Origin: Owenia fusiformis
Taxonomy: Eukaryota; Annelida; Polychaeta; Sabellida; Oweniidae
Direction of reading: 5' to 3'
Length of the DNA: 64,000 nt
Assembly (NCBI GenBank): GCA_903813345.2
Contig: CAIIXF020000007.1
Span: 27,019,564 to 27,083,563, forward strand
The position numbers were made by a program, and so were the translations under genes. This document shows, piece after piece, positions 1 to 12,600 of this stretch (the stretch's first letter is position 1; each line of letters starts with the position of its first letter). The notes below the pieces were generated by a model. The model ran no database searches and was not told where the DNA came from. It worked only from the letters and a program-made list of their open reading frames with translations.

Positions 1-3000
1 AAAATAAAATTATTGAAGAGTACAAACACAATGATTCTCAGCTATCAAATTACCCTTTGCTTCGTTCAACTTAACTTCTTAAAAGAGAGCTTCATTTTCA
101 CTCTTCCAGTTTACAATAATTCTCTGAATTCACCGAGCCAATCAGAGATCATCATTGAAATATGGATGACTTTCTATTATTTGGTCATATCTTCTGAGAT
201 CATTGCATTGTTGACAAGTATGTACTTCGCATGTGTTCCTACCAGTTCACTGATTGGTCGAGAAAAGGTCAATGCGGTAGGTGTGAAATGATTTATGACC
301 CGAGCTGTCACGGGTATCGGTCGTGGGGACGGGGCTACTAAACTGTAATATTGTCTATACTAGGTAGAGGGTAGTTTATAACTAGACTCTGCACACAGGG
401 TAACATAAAATGAGCCTCAATTTCACTTATTGACAGCTCCCAATAATTTATGTTTTCCCTCCACTTGTAGATTATTTCAATTTCTATTTGGCTAAGTATT
501 CAACCATTTGTCATTTATTTCCTTTAAAACAAATGCGAGTATGCTATATTGATCAACCTGAATATCTCTTTAAATGGTATATGAATATATTGCACACTTG
601 GGATCTGTCAATTTGTTGAAAAAAGTGAAAATTCTTGAGACATCATGAAAAGTGAAGTTAGTTCAAGAGAGGCATTATTCACGATGTGTCAGTGATTTTG
701 AACTGCATGGGGAAATGATAAAGAAGTCAATCCTAGCTAATAATAGAGTTCACAGAACCTTGAAACTAGTTTTTCCTGAATTATTGGGGAAATCATAAAT
801 CTTGGGGTAATCTCTAAAAAGTACATAGTCCAGTCTTAAATGAAGGGAATATAAGTTTTAAATGATGATGTCATTTGCCGGAGCTTGTGAGCAATAAGAA
901 GCCATATTATCTTGTATTAAAGTTTCTTGTTGACCAATTTCTGACTTTGAGAGGAACTTGTTTTAGACTCTGGGAAAGAAGTGTGACGACTGAATTGTTT
1001 TTGAATAAGAAGTGCCAAAAATGCACTTTTTGTTTATCGATTTCAGTCCAAAGAGGGGACATCATTGTAGACCCTGAGATAGTAAAATGATGACTGGATT
1101 GTTGTATATGGGTGTGCCAAATATTTCACAAAAGACAAAACACATAGTAAAAATATGTCATAATATAAGCTTTAATGAACAATAACGTATTAATACTCTT
1201 TGTCACCAATTCATTTTTGATGGAAATTTTAAAAAATCCTTTTACGCTTATTTTTTCCAACTTATTTGCTGGCATCCTATACATGTATTTTCATTTTTTA
1301 CTTCTAAGACTTTAGAACATGTACCACCATGATTTTTTCTAGAGTAATTAAGTTTCATAATTTCTGGTCAATTTATTGACAAAAACATTTCTATCGACAA
1401 GAATTGAGAGTTCTTTTTTAATCATTTCAATTTGATTATGTATAGAGGATGAGATGGGACTTAAATATAGGTAGCATCTTTCATTGATTCTCTTGAGAAT
1501 ATGACCTTTTGTGTTTCAAATTATCTACTAATTAGATTGACTTTTGGAACTGATGGAAAAAACAGCTTGTTAAAGGTTACAATACTAAGCAACTCAAGTT
1601 TTTGGTATCAGTTGTCAAGCCCTAAATGAAATACATACTAAATGGAATACTTTACACTCTATATACCTCCTTCAAAAATGGTGACATAAATGGTCAATCC
1701 ATTTAATGCAAAATCTGTAGATGTCACCATATCGCCTGCTTTGACGGACATTTACTATTTTGTTATTTTGGCATCATATTTTTCTATATTTGACTTGAAT
1801 CGTGGAATAATGTATATTGTCCATAATATCATTGACCATATCAATTGAGTGTCATGAACTAACTATCAAATATATGTCTAATTGACAGGGTTACACCTTT
1901 CCCCGAGTCAGGTATAGTGTATCAAAATCTACAGAGAAAATACAAATGATTGAAGCCAATATTTGATCATCATAATTACACTTCCGTTTCTTTCTGATCC
2001 TTGATTGGTATCGATATGTCTTTTATAGGAAAACCTTTCATAAGTCACCCTCTCTTTAATGCCGTATCAAATATTTACTGTATTGATAGTTAACAGCCCC
2101 TTATTGATGGAAATATCAAAGCAATAGTAATCATCTATACATTTCAAAAGATCAAAATTGGGGAGGTTTTATTACATGCATCTCAATTGTATGTGTATAT
2201 TGATCTATTTATGTAGAAAGACCCCGTATTTACTATTATATACCTGTGTATTTTAACGATATCCTGCAATGAATATAGAACCTACAATTTCATTTCAGAA
2301 AAATAACATTAAAAACAGCTAGGATAATAAGTTTTTGGAATTTGGACACATTCGGTTGTGACGAAAGTTACTTCCTCTATGGTGTATGAGCAGAATTTTA
2401 ATAAGATTACACAAAAGAGCAATACATTTCAATTGGCAGTGAAATTCTTTTTTTGTCAATCGAAGAACGTCATTATTTGAGTCATTTGGGAAATATGTAA
2501 GAAGTCTTGGTATAAGGAATGCTCTTAAGGTAACGGATTGTTATATCATATATGTGGATAGAAACGCACCACAGTCATTTGTGATGAGACTGTAGGATAG
2601 GAATGTATAAATGGCATTTTCTTTGAGGAAATGTGGAATATTGCATTGAAGTAAGGCGCATATCTCTGTTCTAGCAAGACAGAAATGAGAAAGAATGGAA
2701 AAATTATTATATGTATTCTACTATGGTTTCGATGAAACTAGCCTAGTTGGCCCATTTGTCAGGCTAGGGTATTCTATAAGATAGGAGGTGACAGCATCAT
2801 TTCTGATCACCATGACAACCAATCTGTTTTGCAACTGAAAATATGAATGGAAATATTACTGCATGTATTCTGCTCTGGTTTCAGTAAGACAAGTCGAGTG
2901 ACTTACATGTACTTCAATTAATAGGTCATGCCAGGGTACCTTAAAACAGGAGATGACAGCATCATTTTTGATCACCATGACAACCTTTCTGTTTTGATAT

Positions 3001-3385
3001 TGAAAACTCAGAACTGAAAGGAAAAGAGATGCAATAGCTTATATGGTTTATCATGATACTGGAACATAATGAAACAGTATTTGATATTGAGGATTCTCTT
3101 TCTTGAAAACAGTAACAATTTAAGGCTGGACTTACGAGTTCAAAAGATTCAAACCAATGTCTCAATCACTTCTTGTGTATTTTGGAATTTTTTGTTTAAA
3201 AGTAAGACCAAAAATTGTGATCAAATTCTGAATCGAACAAAATGGTGGTTGTTTGGATTCAAATTTTGTTATCACAGCATCTCCAAATATGGCTGCATAT
3301 CAAATAAGAACCCTGGGAGCCCACCCTCCTTGATTCATGTGTTCATTATTCATTTCAAATGATAATTTTTTGTTTTCCATTTCAG
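1..3385. other. Intron or 5' flank of the SKT/p140Cap-like gene; no exon recognised
   Basis: AT-rich noncoding sequence. I looked for an exon that would extend the KIAA1217/SRCIN1-like N-terminus upstream of 3386 and found none; short open frames here have no protein-like composition or good splice sites. Because the exon at 3386 starts directly after an acceptor, earlier exons of the long isoform should lie left of the window. Confidence 0.6.
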
Positions 3386-3602
3386 GAGCGTCCAAGTTCA
3401 GCCCTAGACCAGCCACTATCATCTCCCCGTCGCAAAACAGTCGTCACTTACAATCCAAACCAGAACACGTCGCATACCTATGACAACAGTGACACAATGT
3501 CAGAGGCTGATACAAGTGCGACTGGATTTCGCCGTGGTGGAAAACTTAGGGCCAGTTTACCAATCGTTAGGGATGCGTCAAAGACTTTAGATAAACCTCT
3601 AG
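3386..3602 (+). CDS. KIAA1217/SRCIN1-like: SKT-like long-isoform N-terminal exon (5' exons outside window)
   Basis: Acceptor ccatttcag at 3377-3385, donor CTAG|gtgagt at 3602/3603. It starts in phase 0 and ends with one base of the next codon. It encodes about 72 residues with SDTMSEADTSATGFRRGG and LRASLPIVRDASKTLDKPL, which corresponds to the vertebrate SKT segment with a MSEGD block and an RASLPVVR block just before the conserved AIP3-like domain. The dangling G joins GT of the exon at 10907 to give Gly. An internal ATG exists, but the frame is open through the acceptor, so this is an internal exon rather than a first exon. Confidence 0.88.
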
Positions 3603-6600
3603 GTGAGTGGCATGCTTGAAATCTCAGCTTGAAAACTCAGAACATTAGACCAAGAAGAATGAAGTAAAACATGCTTCGAGTAATTTGAGCAAAACATGTT
3701 TCAGGGAGCTTGAGTAAAACATGTTTCAGAGAGCTTTAGTAAAACTCAAACACAGTTCAGCAAGCTAGATTAAAATAAGCTTCAAGGAGCTTGAGTAAAA
3801 CTTGCTTCAGGGAGCTTGAGTGAAACTTGCTTCAGGGAGCTTGAGTAAAACTTGCTTTAGAGAGCTTGAGTAAATAGCCTCCAGGGAGCTTCAGTAAAAC
3901 AAAAACGCCAGTTAAGCTCGAGTAAAGCTTGCTTCAGAGAGCTTGAGTAAGACGTGCCTCAGAGAGCTTAAGAAAAATTTGCTTCAAAGAGCTTGAATAA
4001 AATTAGCTTTTGGGAGATTAGAGTAAAACTTGCCTCAGAGAGATTGAGTTAATTTGCCTCAAGGAGTTTGTAGACTATAGAAATTGTCTGTGCATTGCAA
4101 TAATATTTTGATTAAATCGTTTGAGGTCTAACCCATCACAGCTGATCTTCTTAATGTGATTAGCATTCGTGCATTTCTTCATTGAATTGCTAAATAGAGG
4201 GAAGTTAATGAATTGACTTTATTGATCTTGTACATAATTGTGTTACCTTTCATTTCTCTCTTATAGATGTCATGTTAGGTGATACCATCTAGAGATAAAA
4301 TTGAGAATTAAGGATGATTGGATATTATTGTTAGTTTATTTTTTGGTTTGGCATTTCAGTCAATATAGCCTTTCATCAAGCTCTTAGCTTCCCAAAGAGT
4401 AAAACATTCTTCAGGGAGCTTGAGTTAACATCTTTCAGGGAGCTTCAGTAAAAATACTTTAGGACACTTGAGTAAACATCTTTCAGGGAGCTTGAGTAAA
4501 TATGCTTCAGGGAGTTTGTATAAACTATATATAAAAATTGTCTGTGCATTGCATTGATATTTTGATTTAATTGTTTGAGTCTAACCCATCACAGCTGATT
4601 TTCTTAATATGATCATCTTTCGTGAATTTCATGATTGAATTGTTAAATAGAGGGAAGTTAATGTATTGACTTTATTGATCTTTTATATAATTGTGTTACC
4701 TGTTTCATTTCTCTCTTATAGATGTCAGGGTAGGTGATACCATCTAGAGATACCATCTAGAATTAAGAATGGTTTAATGTTATTGTTGGTTTATTTTTTA
4801 CATTTCAATCAATGTACAATGTAGTCTTCCATCAAGCTTCTTGCTTCCCAAGTTTCTCCCTTACATAAGTCTGTGGGAGGGGGGGGGGGCATAAATTAAC
4901 CGGACACCTGATACAAGAATACTATTAACCTCTTGACTACCCAGAATGACGGACCAGAGGAACGAGAAAATCCGTCACAAAATTGTTCACAAAAATTGCT
5001 CTTATTTGAACAATTTTCATCCAATTTACACAAAAATTGTTTTAAAACGTGTAGAAACGATCTCTGCCATCTAATTTTACTAAGTTGAGCATCAAAAGTT
5101 GTAAAGCTATGTAGTAAAATGTCAAAAGGTGGCAAAAAGGAAAAATCCTCTGGTTTCAACCAATTTTAGAGCCTGGGATTCAAGAGGTTAATGTACACTG
5201 GTTGCTGGTTGACAATGGGCCCACGGTTTTCATTATCCGTCTTCTTTTTTGAAGGGGCCAAAGTGCAAAAAGGGCTGGACTGATTAAGTAGGGGGAGGGG
5301 GGGGGGGTGTCCAGAGGCTTGATTCAAGATTATGAAGTATCATGTAATTCAGACATTTCTGCGTTTGAAATAATGACATGTCAGGAAATTATTGATTTTG
5401 AACTTTCATAGTATCTCATTAAAAACTCATTAGTTAATAGAAAATAGAATTCAATATATTAGGACATACTCTTTATGTATATGCTCTTAATGAAGTCAAT
5501 TAATGATATTCATATAACAGCACACAATTTCTTATTAAAAACTATTTTTACTCATATTTTATCTGTTTTATGGCTGTTGTCTCATATCTGGGATGTATAT
5601 AAAATACATGTATGCCAATCCCAGCTCATGGGAATACTTTAACTTTATGTGTTTTTTTGTCTGCAATCTTACACCCTCTGAATGTGAACATAGCAAGTTA
5701 AAATATATATCTTCCTCCAGCTGGTCCCAAAATGTTCACATTAATTTTATTTATTTATTTATTTCATGATAATATAACAATGGAATGTACAAAGCATGTG
5801 CACTCGACACCCTTAGTAATTGGGCGTATCAGTGCATATATCAAAAATTATTGCAGAGCAATCACAAAACATATAATATATAACAGTATAACATACATAA
5901 TCAGTGTGAAAGGGGGAGGGGGGACAGGGTAGTGTATTAGACATTACATTCAATTCAATTTATTATTCAATTTTAGTTTTCATAAATATAAATTTACAAG
6001 AGATATGAAAAGGACACATATAGTAATGTCCAAAAACCAGAATTACACATAACGATTTTAATCGTTTATTTGTATTAATTTATTGTTTATGACTGTATTC
6101 AGCCAGCCATTGGCAAAGTGGTTGAATTATCCATCTAAGTGTTTCATTTTATGAGCTTTTTATTGTCATATATCAATTTCTGTGTTTGTATATTGTTAAT
6201 TAATACCAAGGTCCCCTGGTTTACTACAATGCCATGACTGTTAGTTATCCTAAAATAGAGAATATATTTTTTATAATTATAAGGTTTATATCATTGCCCT
6301 TTCAGTTGAATATGCCAATATGAAGCAAATGCAGTAAAACATGTCTAAGTGGAACACCTTTGGTACCTCTAAAAAGTGTTCCACTTTGGATGTGTCCCAC
6401 TTATAGAGGTTCATTATTTTGACAATAAGTCAGTCTGAAGTGTATTCAGTAACCATGGGCGTAGCGCTATTTTTCTAGGAAGTACGCCACCACCACGGGA
6501 ACAAGAGTTGAGTGAATCAAAAATCGAGCATTCAGGGGGTCTGGGGGTTATTTTGGAATTTGGTTGTATTTGGAGCGAATTTGCAACCATCTGGTATGCC

Positions 6601-9600
6601 TGTGCATAACCCAGCGTACCGGGCGCTACGCCCATGGTAACAGAGCTGTTCCACAAACAGAAGTGCTGCACTTTAGAAGTGTTCCACTTTACACTATGTT
6701 TCACTGGATATACAAACTATGTATGTAAAATATATTTTAAAGCTTTAAATATTCATCATGATTTCATGTATGTATACATCTATTACAGTGAAAATTTAGT
6801 ATGAAATGTCCCATGGTTAATTAAGTTTTAATTTCAATAATATTTATTTATGCCTTTACAATTGAGTCAAACTTCAAACAAAAGGATACATCACATATGT
6901 AAAATTAAAAAAGAATTAGGTGAAACAAAGCAAATCATTATTGTATTTTGAATTGTGGTTGTTATTGTGCATTTGTAAAAGCATGTAACTTCAAGCTAAA
7001 AAGAGAGCTCTTTTTGATAAATGACAAGTAGTCATATTTTAAAATATGATCTAAGCATTAAAAAATATGATCAACAATAGATTAAATAAACAAAAATGCA
7101 GGAAATACCTGTAATTGTTCAGAAAGGCTTTGCAATCAGATAATACATTCAATTTTTAGAGAGGAATCCTGAGGGACAAGCATGTGATAGAGGAATTTTG
7201 AGAATGGGACATCAACTGCAATTACAAAGTGAGAACAGTTGGCTTTATTGAGTTGCAATCATGAACGAATCAAAAGATTTTTCAAGGGGTCCTTTTAAAC
7301 ACCCGATATATCTCAAATAAAAGGCCCTTGAAATAATTGATTGTTAGAGCAGAGGGACAAAGGAGATCAATACCGATCAAAGTTAGACACTGTTTTAATA
7401 TACACAACTAGCATCTCCCATGCCGAAAACGTATTTTTCATCATTGTATTTCTCAGTATTTCTCTCTAAAATTTGAATAAAGTATCTGATTTTCTCGCAT
7501 TTCTGTACAATTTAGAGTGTTGTTCACATTTCTGTTCACTTTATTTCTTGCTAATTCCAGTCTTTTGTATTCTAATTTCAATTTCAAAACACAACCACCA
7601 ATTCATTTTTTCTCATAACTACCCCTTGCTGAAGATTTATTAGTTAACTATAAAGCTCAGTGATCTTCATCAGCTTTCAAATGAAATGTTTTACATCAAT
7701 ACTATCTAGTTAATTTCTCATAGATTGATTTCCATTAGAGCAAGTTACTTTAATTGTAGAATTACATTATTATATTTAAGTCCAGTTGTTCTTCTCGCTG
7801 GTTTTTTAGCTTCGTTTCATTAGTTTCAATATCACGGCCCATAGAGAGACGACATTGTCCACCTATCCATTTTCCTCTCAGAAGGTGCCAATTGTATTGA
7901 TACCCCATTCCGCAATAAGTCATTTAAAGACAGTTGCTTATTATGACACGAATGCTAATATAATTTGGGTTCATTTTTAGAGGTCTAATAAAGTAGATTG
8001 TGTTCTTGCTCGAGTTTGGCTGGATTATAAGAATGAGGCAGTATAGTAAGATTACATAGAGAGATAAACCACTATGATGTATTGGGAGCAAATAATCTCG
8101 CAAATAATTCACAGAATAAAGAATATTAGGAGTCAGGGATCCGTTTTTGGAACCATTGTAACTTACGATTTGGTCGCAAGTCATTGTTCGTCGAAAAGTA
8201 GACAATGGTTTACTCAGAATAGTAAGTTACGATTGTACCAAAAACTATTCACAGAGTAATAAGATACAACAGAATTTGCAGAGAACTTGATATAAATGAA
8301 CGAAAAATGATCAAATTGCAAAGATGAGGTCTCTTTTTAAATCAAAAGCGAAGAAGCGGCCAGCGGTTGTCATACATGATGCTGCATCTCACAATAGGAA
8401 ACCGCAGGATCGAAAACTAGGTAATACTGATGGGAAAGTTAAGCTCCTTTAACTTAGTTCATTAATATAAAACAATAAGGAAGGCATAGTGGTGCATATT
8501 AGTTCATTAAGGAAAGCATAGTGGTGCAAATTAGTTCATTAAGGAAGGCATTGTGGTGCATATTAGTTCATTAAGGAAGGCATAGTGGTGCATATTAGTT
8601 CATTATGGAAGGCATAGTGGTGCATATTAGTTCATTAAGGAAGGCATAGTGGTGCATATTAGTTCATTAAGGAAGGCATAGTGGTGCATATTAGTTCATT
8701 TAGTTCATTAAGTAAGGCATATTAGGCGTGGCGCATATCAGTTTATTAAGGAAGGCATAATGGCGCATATTATTTCATCAAGGAAGGTAAAGTTGTGCCT
8801 ATTAGTTCAGTAAGGGGCGGGGTCAAAATATCAATGTTCATATGGAGACGAAAGTAATTTCGTTTGGACAACAACCCCCCCCCCCCACCCCCCCCTCTAG
8901 ACGAAAGCTTAGGTCACTTCAAAAAAAACATTGATTTGCATAATCGTATCCTATTTGCCGGGTTATTATTACGGTGAATTAACACACGTTCGCAATTTAA
9001 CTGCATTGAACTCTTCAAAAGGAGGAGGGAAAAGTACGGAATTTATTTGAAAAATGATCGAATTATCGTCTTTATCTACCGATATTTTGGACCTATCACA
9101 CAAAAAAGCTCACGAACTATTGAAAACAAGCCTTTTTATCAGAACATAGCGCCAGAAAAAGTGGGTAAGTCCAATTATTTTTTGTATATCAGATCCGAAT
9201 TATCGATGTTTTTTTGGTCAACGAAAGTGCCCAAAAACCCCCTCCCCCCCTCGCAAAAGTACTTTCGTCTCCATATGAACATCGATATTTTGACCCCACC
9301 CCTAAAGGAAGGCTTAGTGTTACACATTAGTTCATCAAGGAAGGCACAGGGCCGCACATTCCTTCATTTTAGGAAGGCACTATGGTACACATTAGTTCAT
9401 TAAGGAAGGCACATAGGCGCATAATTTTGACCAATTTGCAAGTTATGTCAGTATGCTCGACTGTGTATAGTAAAAGGTTACAGTAAATTGCATTCTACAT
9501 TACTCATTCTACTCAGCCTTTATTAATGTTAATATATTTTATACTTTTTGTATATTATTCTTACAGCGGGCTCACTCTTAATTTACAACATACTGACACG

Positions 9601-12600
9601 TGAATCATGTTGCAGATTGGGGGGGGGGGGGGGGGGGGCAAGGGCGAGCTTAGAGATTTTTGCCCCTCCCCCTTCTTGATTTTCACATGTGTCCCTGGTG
9701 TTAAATAATTTGAATATTGTAGTTTAAGCCTGGAAACACAAAGGTTGAGTTAAGAATCTGAGTTGAACAATTGCTATGAAAAAGTTTTTCAACTGAAAAT
9801 CCTTCACATACAATCGCTTGTAATAATACAGGTACATGTACATACAAGATTTACAAGCTAGAGTCATGTATCATTAGTCATCATCATTAAACGAAATTAA
9901 TTCTCAATTAATATTAAATTGAATGGCCCCTAATGATGTTTACAATTATACATATATCATCATATTAGTGAAACAACTTTGTCTTATTAATACGTATTAG
10001 ATACAAGAAATTGAATTCAAAGTTTGATGTAATAAATACATATCTGTATCCCTATATATATGTATTATGAATGGGGACTATCCAAGAGAATGAAGACCCT
10101 TCTATTCCACATGCTTAACATTTTTTATTGCTCAGTAATGGTTGAGGGATATAGCTCATTGTTGGTTGGTATGTTGAGGGGGCATAGATACAGGAGAACC
10201 TTTCTAATCCAAACACCATTTGGACTGGCTAAAATCATTTGGACTAGGAGGTGTTCACATTTTAAGGTTTTTGCATTCTACACGAGATTCTACATACAGT
10301 TTTTACGATCCCTTCACCTTTAGTCCAAGGGTATTTCAACTCTTCATAATGCTTAGCGAGACCCAATCTTGAAGGATGCTTTCTCTTGGAAAAGAGAGCT
10401 TTAGATAAAGAGAGAAATAAAAATCAAAATCTGAATGGAGATACTGGATTTTAAAAAAAAGTGAACACATTCTCAATATATATTTATAGTTCTATTAGAC
10501 CACATCATTTATGACATTCCAATAATTTGAATTTAAGATTCAAATGAATTCATTAGTCTTGTTTGAAAGACACATTTTCCCAAAAGTATGGATATTATGA
10601 TAAAACAGTTATTAATAGAAAATATTTGAACGATTCTGACATCAGATTTTATGAAAACTGTTCAGATTAGATAGCTTAGTTTTTCAAATGTGACTGTTCA
10701 CCGTTCACATTTTAAAGGTTTTTTAACATGGGGGTCAATGGGAGGAAAAATGGGACCAAAACATTGTTCAGATTTGCCAGGTGTTTGGATATACTGTATT
10801 ATATCCCTGTAATATACATTAATGTTTGTTCTGCACCTTTGTCATGTTGACAAAGATTCACTAGCAATAAAGTAAAAATTCAAATATTCAACATTTCTGT
10901 TTCCAGGTCTCGTATTTCTGATTTATCGAGAGGAAACAAAGAGGGCGCTACTCCCTAATGAGATCACTTCATTGGATACAGTCCGTGCATTATTTGTCCG
11001 CTCCTTCCAAGACAAACTGACCATGCGTTACCTTGACAATCCGTCTAAGAAGATCTACATTATGGACTCTACCACTAATGTCTATTATGAATTAGAGAAT
11101 TTCAGGTGAGACTTGTCTGTTAGTTATAATGTTATGTCACCATAGCAAGTGGTGACATATTGTTCTGGTCTCCAACTTTTTTGTGTTTGGAGTTCAGAGT
11201 TTGGTGTCTGTTAAAAATGGCAGGTGGTGGTACTTTGCATGTTATGCCATGTTGCCATTGATATTGTTATTTTATGTCCATATACCAACATCAACATATG
11301 TTGAGTTTTCAAATTAGGCTGTGTGGGCTCCCGCTCAACACTGTGTGTTAATTTTTGGGGCAGACAGTGGGGCATAGCATGGACACACGGTGGGCAAAGC
11401 GAATAGTTTTATAGCAAGATACCCACCCCCTCCCCGATACCAAATACAAAATTGATTAATTCGAAAAAAATTAATGCCCAAAACATTTCGGAGATACACA
11501 TGCGTGAGCCCACACGGCCTAGTGTGATAGCTACTTAAGGAAGTGTGAACCACATCAACACTTCTCCCATTGTCTCCTGTGGGAGTATCAGCCTTGATTA
11601 AATTCTTACTTACACAGGTACTTCAAGGCCAGGAGCTCCATAATGTCACTTTAGCTAAGGCAATTACTTTTTGATTAGTTGATTAATTGAGTTGAATTAA
11701 TTGTATATTCATGCTTATTGCCTTGGTCAATCACTGTTGTTAGTGACTTGTTGTGATTTATTGTTTGTTAATGGCAAATATCTGAGTTAAAATTCAATTA
11801 GATTCGATTCATTTGTTTTATCTTTTCAAGCTAGTTTATACTGCACTAATTCAGAAAACATATTTGAGGCCTACAGTACATGTATTTTACACCCCCAATC
11901 CACAATCTAAAGTTCTGTATGGTACATTAAGAGTATGGTACCGCACGGTACTGTTTGAGCATGGTGCCATACAGTGTTCACAGTTCCATACAGTACTGTT
12001 TTAGTCTACAGTACCTTATGCTACCATATTTCATGCTACCATACTGTATCCAAAATTTCACCATACGGTACTGTTGGAGATTAACTGTGTATTGTATTGT
12101 ATTGTATTGTATTGTATTGTATTGTATTGTATTGTATCAGGTACATAACATTCAAGTTTTGGATATGTCAGCAAATCAACATGATATTTTCCATTTGGGA
12201 ATATTTGACTCTTTTAGGCTGGCATGCACATAGTTCTTTGTTCTTTCATGCAACCTTTACTGTGGTTGTATACAAATGCAACCTGTCACACGAACATGTT
12301 TTTACTTTCCTATACAAGACAATACAAATATTTCAGAATGTTTTGATTTCATTAAAGCAATGGTGTTCTCTGACAATACTTACTGCCTGATGAAGACAGA
12401 ATATAAATACAAAAAATAATAATTATATAAAAAAATATTTTTGCAACATTTTGTCCTCAGATTTGAAAAACAAAGCTTTAGGGATATTTTTTATCTAAAA
12501 TTTGTTTTTTAAGAGGATTGCCCAGAAGCATGGGCTCTCCTCTCTATAAAAGTACATGATATTAGAGAGAGAATTAAATAATTTAGAGTTGTTTATACTA

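Larger units (their letters stand above)
8421..10906 (+). other. Intron after the alternative first exon
   Basis: Holds the 32-bp minisatellite, the Harbinger-like MITE inside it, a long poly-G run at about 9620-9638, and a segment at 10316-10430 that resembles 14099-14215. Nothing coding was recognised outside the exons. Confidence 0.7.

Noticed and set aside
8458-9425. CRISPR-like repeat array
   Set aside because: Eukaryotic context; units are directly adjacent with no unique spacers. The same applies to the other minisatellites.
11955-12390. Tyr/Cys/Ile/Val/Leu repeat peptides
   Set aside because: Translation of the TATTG microsatellite.
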